A stretch of 64,000 nucleotides of DNA from Psychrobacter alimentarius (GCF_001606025.1 NZ_CP014945.1:3162001-3226000); one strand, 5' to 3'. Shown: positions 46,499 through 56,607, counted from the stretch's first letter. Notes: generated by a model from the letters alone, not told the origin. Numbers and translations are program-made.

Positions 46499-46838
46499 TT
46501 TTTCCACCACAATAAAGAGAGTATTAAAGGCTGCTTAATCTCGTTGAGCGTTGTTAAAATCCCAAAAGTAGAACCTATTTGATGACACTATCTTAAGCCC
46601 TAAACAAATTTAATATGTATCATTTTAATGTTAATACTCGATTGGGTTTTTATAGGCAATCTTATCTAATTAACGTGTGCTTTTTTGCTATTATTTCACT
46701 CAATCAATAGCACTTTTAAAGCTTGTACGATTTTCTAATCTAGAACGCTATTTGTCAATATTATCGTGATGCTCTTTAATCCATAAAAATTGCTATGGAT
46801 TTTTATAGAATTCATACAGTTAAGGTCAAGGAGTAGTC
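46499..46838. other. Divergent regulatory region between gntR and the carrier gene
   Basis: About 340 bases with the two opposed promoters. A perfect 7-bp inverted repeat ATCCATA/TATGGAT is at 46779-46800. No gene or RNA recognised. Confidence 0.5.
46779..46800. promoter_or_regulatory. Candidate operator of the GntR regulator
   Basis: Perfect inverted repeat ATCCATA-N8-TATGGAT, 38 bases before the carrier start. Symmetry fits a dimeric repressor, but HutC-type sites often have a shorter gap, so this is tentative. Confidence 0.3.
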
Positions 46839-48128
46839 ATGACTCTCTACATTATAGCCGCCATTGTGATATCTATTGCGCTGGGCTACAAAACGAAAAT
46901 CAATATTGGCTTATTTGCTATCGTATTTTCATACCTGATCGGTTGCTTTGGTATGCAGCTAAGTGCTTATGAAGTTATTAAACTATGGCCACTCAAAATT
47001 TTCTTCGTTATTTTGGCAGTGACTCTCTTCTACAACTTCTCTCTTGCCAATGGTGCTTTGGAAAAACTGTGTGAACATTTGATATATAAATGTCGACATT
47101 TTCCAGCATTTTTGCCGTTGGCTATTTTCTTTGCCGCCACGATTGTAGCAGCTTTAGGAGCTGGCTATTACACTGTGCTCGCTACTATGGCGCCAATGAT
47201 TTTATTGTTATCTCAAAGAACCAATTTAAATATTATTATTGCTACATTGTCGGTGAACTATGGGGCGCTAGCAGGTGCCAATTTCATTACCTCACAGAGC
47301 GGTGTCATTTTTCGAGAGCTTATGAGTGGCGCTGGCGTGGCAAATGACAACACCTTTACTTACGGTTTAGGAATATTTGCTGCAACCTTCTTGATGCCTG
47401 TGGTTCTATTGGGTATTTATAGCTCTATCAATGCTAAATCTAGCAAAATAGCAATTCAAACCATCGTACCAAAACCTTTCGATAGCAAACAAAAAAAATC
47501 TATCATGCTAATTTTCATTATGATGGCCACGGTACTTGTTGTGCCTATTTCAAACCTACTCATACCAAATGTAGACACGATTGAGTTTTTGAACGCTCGA
47601 ATAGATATTGGTTTTATCGCTATTTTTTTCGCTTTAGTAAGTTTGGTTTTGAAGCTGGGTGATGAAAAAACAGTGATTGCCTTAATACCTTGGCATACAC
47701 TCATTATGATTTGCGGCGTTGGTATGCTAATCAGTTTAGGTGTGGAGGTAGGGGTGATTTACGAGCTAACAGAATGGCTCAGTACCAACGTACCTATTTG
47801 GTTGATACCCACTTTATTGTTCATTATTAGTGCAATTATGTCGATATTTGCCAGTACGCTTGGGGTCGTTGCTCCTACGCTATTTCCTATGGTACCAGCC
47901 TTGGCTGTGGCCTCTGGTTTAAACCCTTTTTTCTTATTTATTTGTATTGTAATAGGGGCTCAAAGCTCATCAATCTCGCCTTTTTCATCAGGCGGCAGTC
48001 TAATATTGGGAGCAGCACAAGTACACATCGATAAAAATAAGCTTTTACATATTTTGTTGTTTAAAGCCGTACCTTTAGATATTGTTGTTGGCATAATAGC
48101 GATTTTATTTATCCAAATCGTGTTTTAA
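46839..48128 (+). CDS. MatC-like carboxylate carrier
   Basis: A 429-residue membrane protein with about 11-12 helices. N-terminal GYKTKINIGLFAIVFSYLIG and later VNYGALAGANFITSQSG and a Gly/Ser-rich QSSSISPFSSGGSLILG match the MatC/dicarboxylate-carrier type of ion transporters. Such carriers take up malonate or other dicarboxylates with cations. AAGGAG precedes the ATG. It is divergent from gntR and 23 bp before the amidohydrolase gene, so the two are probably one transcript. The exact substrate cannot be read. Confidence 0.82.
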   Translation: MTLYIIAAIVISIALGYKTKINIGLFAIVFSYLIGCFGMQLSAYEVIKLWPLKIFFVILAVTLFYNFSLANGALEKLCEHLIYKCRHFPAFLPLAIFFAATIVAALGAGYYTVLATMAPMILLLSQRTNLNIIIATLSVNYGALAGANFITSQSGVIFRELMSGAGVANDNTFTYGLGIFAATFLMPVVLLGIYSSINAKSSKIAIQTIVPKPFDSKQKKSIMLIFIMMATVLVVPISNLLIPNVDTIEFLNARIDIGFIAIFFALVSLVLKLGDEKTVIALIPWHTLIMICGVGMLISLGVEVGVIYELTEWLSTNVPIWLIPTLLFIISAIMSIFASTLGVVAPTLFPMVPALAVASGLNPFFLFICIVIGAQSSSISPFSSGGSLILGAAQVHIDKNKLLHILLFKAVPLDIVVGIIAILFIQIVF

Positions 48129-48151
48129 CTGCTACTAAAAAAGAGATTTAT

Positions 48152-48952
48152 ATGGATTACATGGATGCTCATGCACATGTATTTTTACACCATGATACGT
48201 TTCCAACGACTGCGCGCTATCGACCCACTTATACGGCCAGCGTAGAAAGTTATATTGAACAGCTCGATAGACATGGCTTTCATAAAGCAGTGTTGGTTCA
48301 GCCAAGCTTTTTGGGCACGGATAACAGTTATATGTTAACCGCTCTTTCAAAGTATCCTGAGCGTCTTAGAGGTATTGCTGTACTATCAAACACCACAGAC
48401 GCTTCTACATTGCGATCACTAGATAAGCAAGGCATTGTTGGCATACGTATCAACCTGTTTGGCATCACTTGTCCTGATCTCACTAGTCCGCATTGGAAAG
48501 CTTTTTTGTCCCAGTTGGCCGACATAAATTGGCAAGTAGAGATTCAGGCACCGCCTGTTTATTTGATCCAGTTATTACCAATACTGAAGCCATACAGACT
48601 CAATATTGTGATTGATCATTTTGGTCGATTTAATCCTATCAAAGGTGTGCAAGATCAGGAATTCCTTCAGCTGTTAGATATGCTTGAGCCTGAGAAGCAC
48701 TGGGTCAAAGTATCTGGATATTATCGGTTGGGAAATGAGATAGGTATCCAAAACGCTAAAGACGCTCTTAAATTATTAATGCAACGCAATATGAGAAATC
48801 ATCTGATTTGGGGTAGTGATTGGCCTCATACTCAAAATGAGAGCCAAATCAACTTTACCAAAGCGCTGACCACTTTCAAAAAAATTATAAATTGCGACGA
48901 ATTGGCAGCACAGATATTGACCACCAATAACACCAACTTGTTTACATTCTAA
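48152..48952 (+). CDS. Amidohydrolase-family hydrolase, LigI/2-pyrone-dicarboxylate-lactonase-like
   Basis: A 266-residue TIM-barrel enzyme. Metal and catalytic residues: HAH at 7-9 (MDAHAHVF), H156 in VIDHFGRF, and D223 in IWGSDWPHT; these are the layout of the amidohydrolase_2 group that includes 2-pyrone-4,6-dicarboxylate lactonase and lactone hydrolases. Probably cytoplasmic. It follows the MatC-like carrier within 23 bp, so it most likely opens or hydrolyses a lactone or ring form of the transported carboxylate. The substrate is not known. Confidence 0.82.
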   Translation: MDYMDAHAHVFLHHDTFPTTARYRPTYTASVESYIEQLDRHGFHKAVLVQPSFLGTDNSYMLTALSKYPERLRGIAVLSNTTDASTLRSLDKQGIVGIRINLFGITCPDLTSPHWKAFLSQLADINWQVEIQAPPVYLIQLLPILKPYRLNIVIDHFGRFNPIKGVQDQEFLQLLDMLEPEKHWVKVSGYYRLGNEIGIQNAKDALKLLMQRNMRNHLIWGSDWPHTQNESQINFTKALTTFKKIINCDELAAQILTTNNTNLFTF

Positions 48953-49462
48953 ACTGGTTGGCTGTTGCTATCTTAGCATCTTCGGAATTAGAGTAACTGT
49001 CAGTTTACAGGTCATATCATCTATAGTCCCATACTCAATCGCGGTATCCTACCCCTCACTGCAAACCAATCAGTATCAAAAAATACCGTTATTGCATTGT
49101 GCGTTTTTTCAGCACAGTAGTCGTAAATAACTGATTTAAAAAACATTTATAATGACTGACGAATACTTGTGCTTTATATTCTATAGAAAAAAGTAAACTA
49201 TTTTGACCATTATTGAATGGTTCAATGACTTGGGTTGTTTCACTTTTCGATTGACTCCCTATAAATAATATTCATACATACATACATATGTTTCTTGTCA
49301 TTCGTAAAATATTCTGTTACTTTTGCATAACATTGAAAGTTATCTTGTCACAAAATTTGTTAATCCAAATGAATCTTGCATTAAGATTTCATGTAATAAC
49401 TTTCCTGCCTGAATCAAAATTTTATTGATTTTTACTGAAAAAATACACACAAGGAGTGTCGT
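48953..49462. other. Gene-free stretch before tctC
   Basis: About 510 bases, AT-rich. It contains a short CATA run (CATACATACATACATATG at 49273-49290) and must hold the tct promoter. No gene, RNA or strong hairpin recognised. Confidence 0.45.
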
Positions 49463-50476
49463 GTGAACAAACTATCCTATCTGGCTCTTGGCCTTTCTGC
49501 ACTAACTCTTACCGCCTGTAACAATGCAAACGAAACTGCAAGCGCAGATGAGTTTTCTGGTCCTTCACGTCCAGAATGTATTGCACCAGCAAAACCAGGT
49601 GGCGGCTTTGACTTGACTTGTAAACTTGCTCAAGCAGGCCTTAGAGACACTGGCATCTTGACAGATCCAATGCGAGTCACTTATATGCCAGGCGGCGTTG
49701 GTGCTGTTGCTTACAACAAAATTGTTGCCAATGATCGCAGCAATGAAGATGCTATCGTTGCCTTCTCTACTGGCTCCATCCTGAATTTATCGCAAGGAAA
49801 ATTCGGTAAATTTACTGAAAAAGATGTGAAGTGGCTGGCAGGTGTTGGTACTGACTACGGCGCTATCGCTGTCAATGCTGACTCACCTATCAAAGATCTA
49901 GCAGGATTGGTCGCTGAGCTTAAGTCAAATCCGAAAGCAGTTAGTTTTGCCGCTGGTGGTAGTGTTGGCGGTCAGGATTGGATGCAAACGGCAATTTTGG
50001 CAAAAGCCGTTGGTGTTAACCCAAGCGATATGACTTATGTAGCAATGGAAGGTGGCGGTGAGGCCATCACAGCGGTAATGGGCAACCATGTTACTGTTGT
50101 GAGTGCAGGTATTGCTGAGATCATGCCACAAGCCACTGCTGGAAAATTACGCGTATTGGCTGTGTTTGCAGATGAAAGATTGGGCGGCAGTATGGCTGAT
50201 GTTCCTACGGCTGTAGAGCAAGGCTATGACGTTACTTGGCCAGTCGTCCGTGGTTATTACATGGGTCCAGATGTCAGCCCTGCTGCTTATGACTGGTGGA
50301 AAGCGAGCTTCGATAAGATGCTTGCTGATCCAAAATTTGCAGAATTACGCGAGCAGCAAGAGCTACTACCTTTCTCTATGACGGGTGAAGAGCTTGAAGC
50401 CTATGTTTATAAGCGTACAGGTGAGCTACGTGAGTTGTCTGCTGAGTACGGTCTTGTTGATGCTGCAGCTAAGTAG
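49463..50476 (+). CDS. tctC: Tripartite tricarboxylate transporter substrate-binding lipoprotein (TctC/Bug family)
   Basis: A 337-residue lipoprotein starting at GTG, preceded by AAGGAG. Lipobox ALTLTAC (Cys19), then the Bug-family fold: CIAPAKPGGGFDLTCKLAQ, the ligand loop TYMPGGVGAVAYNKI, and LPFSM near the C terminus. Bug/TctC proteins bind a carboxylate (citrate or others) in the periplasm and deliver it to TctAB. It is followed by a long hairpin and then tctB and tctA. The substrate is not defined by sequence. Confidence 0.93.
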   Translation: MNKLSYLALGLSALTLTACNNANETASADEFSGPSRPECIAPAKPGGGFDLTCKLAQAGLRDTGILTDPMRVTYMPGGVGAVAYNKIVANDRSNEDAIVAFSTGSILNLSQGKFGKFTEKDVKWLAGVGTDYGAIAVNADSPIKDLAGLVAELKSNPKAVSFAAGGSVGGQDWMQTAILAKAVGVNPSDMTYVAMEGGGEAITAVMGNHVTVVSAGIAEIMPQATAGKLRVLAVFADERLGGSMADVPTAVEQGYDVTWPVVRGYYMGPDVSPAAYDWWKASFDKMLADPKFAELREQQELLPFSMTGEELEAYVYKRTGELRELSAEYGLVDAAAK

Positions 50477-50532
50477 CACTACTCAGACTATATCCCCTTA
50501 ATGATTGAATACTGAATTTTATAGTATTTATC

Positions 50533-50565
50533 GAAGGTTGACAGATGAGACATCTCTCAACCTTC
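50533..50565 (+). terminator. Long hairpin between tctC and tctB (attenuator or partial terminator)
   Basis: Nearly perfect stem: GAAGGTTGA-c-AGATG, loop aga, CATCT-c-TCAACCTTC, then TTATTTT. In transport operons, such elements allow more binding protein than membrane components. Confidence 0.8.
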
Positions 50566-50592
50566 TTATTTTAGAATTTAAGGAATACTTCT

Positions 50593-51048
50593 ATGACAAT
50601 GGAACGTGCATTTTCTGGATTAATGGGACTATTTAGCTTATTTTTGGTCTATTTAGCTATTGGTTACGTTGCTCCTATTGCCTATGATCCCATCGGCCCT
50701 CGGCCCTATCCTATTTTAATTTTTTCACTGATGGCACTTTTGACCTTAGTTATTGCCTTTCGTCCAGCGCGATTTACCAAAATCATCGATTTAGGCTATA
50801 ACAAGGTCGTGCTTAGAAACCTTGTTCTGTGTGTCAGCGTATTGCTGATCTATAGTTTGATATTTGAGCCTTTAGGTTTTGTTGTTGCTACCACACTGAT
50901 GTGTTTTGCGGTTGGTTTATTATTTGCTGGCAACCCTGTTAAAAGCCTTATCTTTTCAGTTGTGATCAGTATCGCCCTGTATGTCTTATTTGACATGGCT
51001 TTGGACGTCATTCTGCCACTTGGGATATTATCAGGAATAATGGGATAG
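50593..51048 (+). CDS. tctB: Tripartite tricarboxylate transporter small membrane subunit
   Basis: A 151-residue protein with four membrane helices, typical length for TctB. N-terminal GYVAPIAYDPIGPRPYPI is a family feature. With TctA it forms the transport channel for carboxylates. It is 28 bp after the hairpin and 5 bp before tctA. Confidence 0.88.
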   Translation: MTMERAFSGLMGLFSLFLVYLAIGYVAPIAYDPIGPRPYPILIFSLMALLTLVIAFRPARFTKIIDLGYNKVVLRNLVLCVSVLLIYSLIFEPLGFVVATTLMCFAVGLLFAGNPVKSLIFSVVISIALYVLFDMALDVILPLGILSGIMG

Positions 51049-51053
51049 CTATT

Positions 51054-52559
51054 ATGGAAACTTTTGATTTTTTGATGCACGGTTTCGGCGTAGCGATGTT
51101 GCCCAAAAACTTACTGATTGCGCTGATCGGCGCTTTTATTGGTACTGTTGTGGGTATGTTGCCTGGCCTTGGCCCGATTAATGGTGTGGCAATTCTACTA
51201 CCTTTCGCATTTGCTCTTGGTCTGCCACCAGAGAGTGCGCTTATCTTACTGGCAGCGGTTTATCTTGGTTGTGAGTATGGTGGTCGTATTTCTGCCATTC
51301 TACTGAACGTACCGGGGTCTGCTGCAGCGGTTATGACTTCATTGGATGGTAATCCGCTGGCAGTGCAAGGCAAGGCAGGTATTGCCTTGTCCATCTCTGC
51401 GGTTGCCTCGTTTATTGGTTCTACGATTGCGACTATTGGTGTGGTCTTGTTCGCACCTCTATTAGCTAAATGGGCGGTGTCTTTTGGCCCTGCTGAATAC
51501 TTTGTACTGATGGTATTCGCGATTTGCTGTTTGAGCGGTTTGGTCGGTGATCAACCTATTAAGACCGCCGTATCAGCGTTAATCGGTTTGGGTCTGGCGA
51601 CTGTCGGTGTCGATGCGGTGACTGGTATTTATCGTTATACTTTTGATTCAGTCAACCTATCTGATGGTATCCAATTCACAACGATCGTTATTGGTTTTTT
51701 CAGTGTCAGCGAAATCTTGATTTTGCTCGAAAGAACCACTACTGGTGGTAAAGTAGTTGCGCAAGGTAAGCGTAGCTTATTCAACCTAAAAGAGTTTCTC
51801 TTTACCGTTGGTGCCATGTTACGTAGTGGTGCAATGGGTTTCTTCGTTGGTATTTTACCTGGTGCAGGCGCGACGATTGCGAGTGCAATGACCTACGCTA
51901 GTGAACGTAAAATTGCTGGCGACAGTGGCAAATTTGGCGAAGGCGACCTACGTGGCGTTGCATCACCAGAAGCGGCTAACAATGCATCAGCATGTGGTTC
52001 ATTTGTACCGATGTTGACATTAGGTGTTCCTGGTTCTGGTACAACAGCGGTGATGATGGGTGCGTTGACTTTGTATAATATCACGCCAGGTCCACAGCTA
52101 TTCACTGAGCAGCCAGATATTGTTTGGGGTCTTATCGCCTCTCTGTTTATTTGTAACGTTATCTTGTTGGTTATGAACATTCCTTTGGTAGGTTTCTTCT
52201 CTAAACTACTGAACGTACCAAACTATATCTTGATTCCATCAATTGCTGCCATCAGTTTTGTTGGTGTCTATTCTATCAATAGCACAACTTTTGATATGGT
52301 ATTCATGGTAGCACTTGGCATATTTGGTTATTTCTTACGTAAACTGCATTTCCCTCTATCAGCTCTTATTCTAGGCTATGTACTAGGAGAGCTTATGGAG
52401 TCTAATTTACGTCGTGCTCTCTCTATTTCACAAGGTGAGATGTCTATTCTATGGAGTAGCCCAATCACTGTATCACTATGGGGTCTTGTAGTCGTCATGA
52501 TATTCATGCCAATTATTCGTAAGATGTATCGTAAGCGCTTTAAGAAGACTGCTGTTTAA
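51054..52559 (+). CDS. tctA: Tripartite tricarboxylate transporter large membrane subunit
   Basis: A 501-residue polytopic protein. Signature parts: VGMLPGLGPINGVA and GILPGAGATIASAMTYASER (the two halves' PGxG-type motifs) and PEAANNASACGSFVPMLTLGVPGSGTTAV. About 10-12 helices. It drives ion-coupled carboxylate uptake with TctB and TctC. Normal length. Ends at a terminator hairpin. Confidence 0.95.
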   Translation: METFDFLMHGFGVAMLPKNLLIALIGAFIGTVVGMLPGLGPINGVAILLPFAFALGLPPESALILLAAVYLGCEYGGRISAILLNVPGSAAAVMTSLDGNPLAVQGKAGIALSISAVASFIGSTIATIGVVLFAPLLAKWAVSFGPAEYFVLMVFAICCLSGLVGDQPIKTAVSALIGLGLATVGVDAVTGIYRYTFDSVNLSDGIQFTTIVIGFFSVSEILILLERTTTGGKVVAQGKRSLFNLKEFLFTVGAMLRSGAMGFFVGILPGAGATIASAMTYASERKIAGDSGKFGEGDLRGVASPEAANNASACGSFVPMLTLGVPGSGTTAVMMGALTLYNITPGPQLFTEQPDIVWGLIASLFICNVILLVMNIPLVGFFSKLLNVPNYILIPSIAAISFVGVYSINSTTFDMVFMVALGIFGYFLRKLHFPLSALILGYVLGELMESNLRRALSISQGEMSILWSSPITVSLWGLVVVMIFMPIIRKMYRKRFKKTAV

Positions 52560-52592
52560 TCTATCGCAAGTCTGCTTATTCGTTTTCTGTGG

Positions 52593-52628
52593 CGGTGGTC
52601 ATACTCTATGTATGATCACCGTTTTTTT
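52593..52628 (+). terminator. tctCBA terminator
   Basis: Hairpin CGGTGGTCATAC/GTATGATCACCG followed by seven T. Confidence 0.92.
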
Positions 52629-52726
52629 ATAAATGATAAATATGCAAGTTGTCTAATGACAATAATGATGGCTTAGTAGAAACATTCATCTGTATATGTC
52701 ACTACCCGCTTTTCAAACCCTTACTA

Positions 52727-53341
52727 TTACTGCTTTGCTGCTTCAATCTGAATGGTCAAATCAACCTTTTCAGTGATACCTAACAAGGTATATTTACTGA
52801 TTCCCCATTTTGTCCGATCAATAGTGGTTGTAAAGTCACCGCCACACACCGATTTTTTCAATATATAACTAAAATAGCAGTTAAACTTTGTGGCCGTTAA
52901 CGTCACTGGATTGGTCTGACCATGTAGCGTGAGCATACCGTCTACTTTGGTGACTGCTGGACGATTTTTATCCCTCTGAAAATGCCATTTGGTGGATTCA
53001 AAACGAGCCAGTGGAAATTTTTCGATATCAAAAAAATCTGCACTTTTAAGCGCTATATCAAAGGCTTTGTCACCTGTCATCAAACTGTTCAAAGGAATGA
53101 TAAGCGAGACATTGCCTATATTGGCCACTGGATCGTACTCCAACTGACCTGTTAAGTTATAAAAACCGCCAGTGTTGGTAGAGGTTTTAAAGTGGTCGAT
53201 CGCGAAGCGTACATTAGTATGCGTGGGATCTATATGGTAAATAGCAGCATGACTACTTCCCACCACCCATGCGCTTAGTAATAAACCAGTGAGCGCTTTA
53301 TGATAAAAGCGTATAGTGCTTAAAGATAAAAATCGGTACAT
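52727..53341 (-). CDS. YceI-family periplasmic protein
   Basis: A 204-residue exported protein. The start at 53341 follows AAAGGA; an ATG 12 codons upstream lacks a site. Signal peptide, then the YceI lipocalin-like barrel: YHIDPTHTNVRFAIDHFKTS, KSADFFDIEKFPLARFESTKWHF, LTLHGQTNPVTL, TTIDRTKWGISKY. Relatives bind long isoprenoid chains such as polyprenol. Monocistronic. A pair of Cys (NCYFSYILKKSVCGG) may form a disulfide. Confidence 0.9.
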   Translation of the reverse strand: MYRFLSLSTIRFYHKALTGLLLSAWVVGSSHAAIYHIDPTHTNVRFAIDHFKTSTNTGGFYNLTGQLEYDPVANIGNVSLIIPLNSLMTGDKAFDIALKSADFFDIEKFPLARFESTKWHFQRDKNRPAVTKVDGMLTLHGQTNPVTLTATKFNCYFSYILKKSVCGGDFTTTIDRTKWGISKYTLLGITEKVDLTIQIEAAKQ

Positions 53342-53508
53342 GATGACATTCCTTTGTGGTAGTACAGTTTGGGTCAATCACATCCTATGTGATGGTCAGT
53401 CTCTCCATTTGATTATATAGCAATGACAGGATCAGACTTCATTGATAAGTATCGTCCTGTCATTACAATTGAACCAGTATTACTGACGCTCTCACTTCTC
53501 TAGCTAGC

Positions 53509-56500
53509 TTATTTTTCGGTAGTAGCAATTGGTTTTCCACTTGGAACAAGCCATTTGGCAAACCAAGCCGACAGATCATCCATCAAGGTATAAACTACTG
53601 GAATCACGACCAAACTCAATAAGGTAGACGTCACAAGCCCGCCCAACACAGCAGCAGCCATCGGGCGTCTAAACGTAGGGTCAGCATCTCCCCAACCAAA
53701 TACCAATGGCAACATACCTGCACCCATCGCGATGGTCGTCATAATGATAGGACGCGCACGTTTACGACAAGCATCGACGATCGCCTCAAAACGTGCCAAA
53801 CCACGACGCTGTGCAATCAGGGCATAATCGACCAGTAAGATAGAGTTTTTGGTTGCGATACCCATTAGCATAATAAAACCAATCATTGAAGGCATTGAGA
53901 GACTACTATTGGTAATAACCAAGCCCACGAAAGCACCGCCAATCGAGAGAGGCAGCGCCATTAAAATAGTAAATGGTTGCAATATACGGCCAAATAGCAA
54001 AATAAGGACGCCCAAGATACAAACCACCCCTACCGACATAGCGATGATAAAACCATTAAATAGCTCCGCCATGTTTTCGGCTTGACCTTGATCAATAATC
54101 GTAATCGATGACGGCAGGGTTTGCATAGCAGGGACCGCTTTGACCGCTTGTACCAAATCCCCAAGCTCGCCATTTGCCGGCTGAACCGTAATACTAATCG
54201 CACGCTCTCGATCAAGCCTGCTGATCTGTGCAGGCCCTGTACCAAAATCAAGGTCAGCGACCTCGCCTACACGCACACCTTGTCCTGCTGGTGCAGCGCT
54301 GGGAACGTATAACCCTTCTAATTGACTGACGTTTTGCTTGGCAACATCTGGCAGACGAATAACGATAGGAATCTGCCGTGTGTCTAGATTGAGTTTGGAC
54401 AAGCGCTGTTCATAATCACCAACGGTCGCGATCCGTAATGTCGTTGCGATATCCTGTGTGGTCACGCCCTTATCTGCCATCGCCAGTCTGTCTGGCGTTA
54501 CAGTAAGCTCCTGTCGCGGCAAACTGCGGTCACTGGTCACTGAACCTGCACTGGGTAATGCTCGAATCTCTGACATAACTTGCTGAACAGTCTGTTCAAG
54601 TAACTGCGGATTGGTACTGGTCATAGAGAAGTTATAACCACTCTCACCGCCACTTGATAGACCAACGGTAAAGCGAGCACCAGGTACTGCTGACAACACA
54701 CGACTAATTTTTCGTTCAATCTCTTGTTTAGATGCTCGCTCTGCTCTTGGCGCCAATACAATATCTAATCCTGCGATATTTTCTGATTTGCTGCTGCCAC
54801 TTGAGCTTGAATCCATCGTGGCCTGTGCTTCACCGATAGAAGAAAAAATATGGGTCACTTCAGGCATCGCCAAAATACGCTCGCTTGCCAGCGCAGTAAC
54901 TCGCTCAGTATCTGCTAGTGCTACATCAGGCGTCAGTTCAATCTCCACACGGGTTTGATCAATATCATTATCAGGAATAAAAGACGTGGGCAATAACTTT
55001 ACCAGTGTTAAAGAAGCCACAAATAATATCAGGGTTGCTCCTATCGTGATCCAACGATGATGCAGTGTCCATCCTACTATTTTGAGATACCAGCCCATCA
55101 ACGCGCTTTGTTTTTCAACATGCTTTTTTTCAGGTCGCAAGATATAGGCGGCCATCATAGGGGTGATCAAACGTGCCACCATTAGTGATGCAAAAATCGA
55201 TAAGGCTGCCGTCCAGCCAAACTGGCGAAAGAACTGCCCCACAATCCCGCCCATAAAGGCCGTTGGTAAAAATACTGCAATCAGAGTAAAGGTAGTAGCG
55301 ACAACCGCTAAGCCGATTTCATCAGCGGCCTCCATCGCTGCTTCATAAGGCGTCTTACCCATACGAAGGTGGCGGATGATATTCTCAACCTCAACGATCG
55401 CATCATCAACCAATACGCCAATCACCAATGACAATGCCAGTAGCGATATGATATTGAGACTAAAGCCAAACAAATACATGCCTAAAAAAGTAGGTATGAC
55501 AGACAAAGGCAAAGCAACGGCGGCCACAATGGTGGCTCGAATATTGCGTAAGAATAAAAAAACTACCACGACTGCTAATAGACCACCTTCAATCAGCATA
55601 CGTAACGATGCATCATAGTCTTCAGAAATGGGCGTCGCTCGATCGTAGACTTTTTCAATAGTGATGTTGCTTTCATCTGCTGTAAGCTTGGCCAATTCTG
55701 CATCGACCAGCGCCATCACATCAACCTCACTGGCACCTCGTGATCGGGTGATATTAAATGCCACCACCGTTTTATCGTCCAGCTTGGCAATAGAGCTTGG
55801 ATCAGCAGCGCCGTCCGTGATTTGTGCCATACGACCCAGCGCTTGCGTGCCACCTGTTGGCACTGCCACTTGCAAATCATTCAGCTCACTGGCACGTTCA
55901 ACCGCGCCAAGCACTCGAATGGTCTGAGTGGTTTTGCCCACTTCGGCTTCACCGCCTGAGCTGTCTTGCTGAATACCTGCTATTTGATCCGATAGTTGGG
56001 CAATCGAAAACTTCAAACCACTAAGCGTTATTGGATCAGCGGCAACAGTGATTTCGCGTTGCAGTCCGCCAATACGGCCGACCGTACTGACACCCGGAAT
56101 ATCGGACAGACGCTTAGTGACAGTATCATCAACAAACCAAGACAAGTCCTCCACACTCATGTTGTCGGCAGAAACAGAGTAAGTCACCACAGGGAAGCCA
56201 GCGGTCGAGACTTTCGTAATGATAGGATCATTAGCCGCTGCTGGCAGGTCGCCCCGCACCTCACCGACTGCCGAGCGCACATCATCGACAGCTTCTTGAA
56301 TGTCTTTTTCTAACACAAACTCAGTCACCATGGTGGCCGCACCCGTTTGAAGCGTCGTTCTGATGTGCTTGACGCCTTCAATACTGGTAAGCTTATTTTC
56401 TACCTTTTTTGCAATATCGTTTTCCAGCTGTGAAGGAGCAGCCCCTGGTAAGGTTACGGTGACCACGACCGCTGGCAAGTCAATATCTGGAAATTGCTGC

Positions 56501-56607
56501 ACTTTCATTTTCATAAAGCCATAGATGCCGCCCAACGTCAGCAGCACAAACAGCAAAATAGCAACCAGAGGGTTTTTAATCGAATAAGCGGAGACGTTTA
56601 AGCTCAT
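53509..56607 (-). CDS. RND efflux pump, inner-membrane permease
   Basis: A 1032-residue HAE1-type RND permease with the usual twelve helices and two large periplasmic loops. N-terminal NPLVAILLFVLLTLGG and QQFPDIDLPAVVVTVTLPGA are typical. The proton-relay Asp pair is in VLVDDAIVEVENIIRHL. C-terminal GIATKNSILLVDYA follows. It overlaps the upstream adaptor gene by 4 bp, so translation is coupled. No outer-membrane channel gene is adjacent; it would have to use one encoded elsewhere. Substrates are unknown. Confidence 0.94.
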   Translation of the reverse strand: MSLNVSAYSIKNPLVAILLFVLLTLGGIYGFMKMKVQQFPDIDLPAVVVTVTLPGAAPSQLENDIAKKVENKLTSIEGVKHIRTTLQTGAATMVTEFVLEKDIQEAVDDVRSAVGEVRGDLPAAANDPIITKVSTAGFPVVTYSVSADNMSVEDLSWFVDDTVTKRLSDIPGVSTVGRIGGLQREITVAADPITLSGLKFSIAQLSDQIAGIQQDSSGGEAEVGKTTQTIRVLGAVERASELNDLQVAVPTGGTQALGRMAQITDGAADPSSIAKLDDKTVVAFNITRSRGASEVDVMALVDAELAKLTADESNITIEKVYDRATPISEDYDASLRMLIEGGLLAVVVVFLFLRNIRATIVAAVALPLSVIPTFLGMYLFGFSLNIISLLALSLVIGVLVDDAIVEVENIIRHLRMGKTPYEAAMEAADEIGLAVVATTFTLIAVFLPTAFMGGIVGQFFRQFGWTAALSIFASLMVARLITPMMAAYILRPEKKHVEKQSALMGWYLKIVGWTLHHRWITIGATLILFVASLTLVKLLPTSFIPDNDIDQTRVEIELTPDVALADTERVTALASERILAMPEVTHIFSSIGEAQATMDSSSSGSSKSENIAGLDIVLAPRAERASKQEIERKISRVLSAVPGARFTVGLSSGGESGYNFSMTSTNPQLLEQTVQQVMSEIRALPSAGSVTSDRSLPRQELTVTPDRLAMADKGVTTQDIATTLRIATVGDYEQRLSKLNLDTRQIPIVIRLPDVAKQNVSQLEGLYVPSAAPAGQGVRVGEVADLDFGTGPAQISRLDRERAISITVQPANGELGDLVQAVKAVPAMQTLPSSITIIDQGQAENMAELFNGFIIAMSVGVVCILGVLILLFGRILQPFTILMALPLSIGGAFVGLVITNSSLSMPSMIGFIMLMGIATKNSILLVDYALIAQRRGLARFEAIVDACRKRARPIIMTTIAMGAGMLPLVFGWGDADPTFRRPMAAAVLGGLVTSTLLSLVVIPVVYTLMDDLSAWFAKWLVPSGKPIATTEK

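Noticed and set aside
49273..49290. CATA simple repeat
   Set aside because: Only about four units; no evidence of function or of phase variation in a coding frame.
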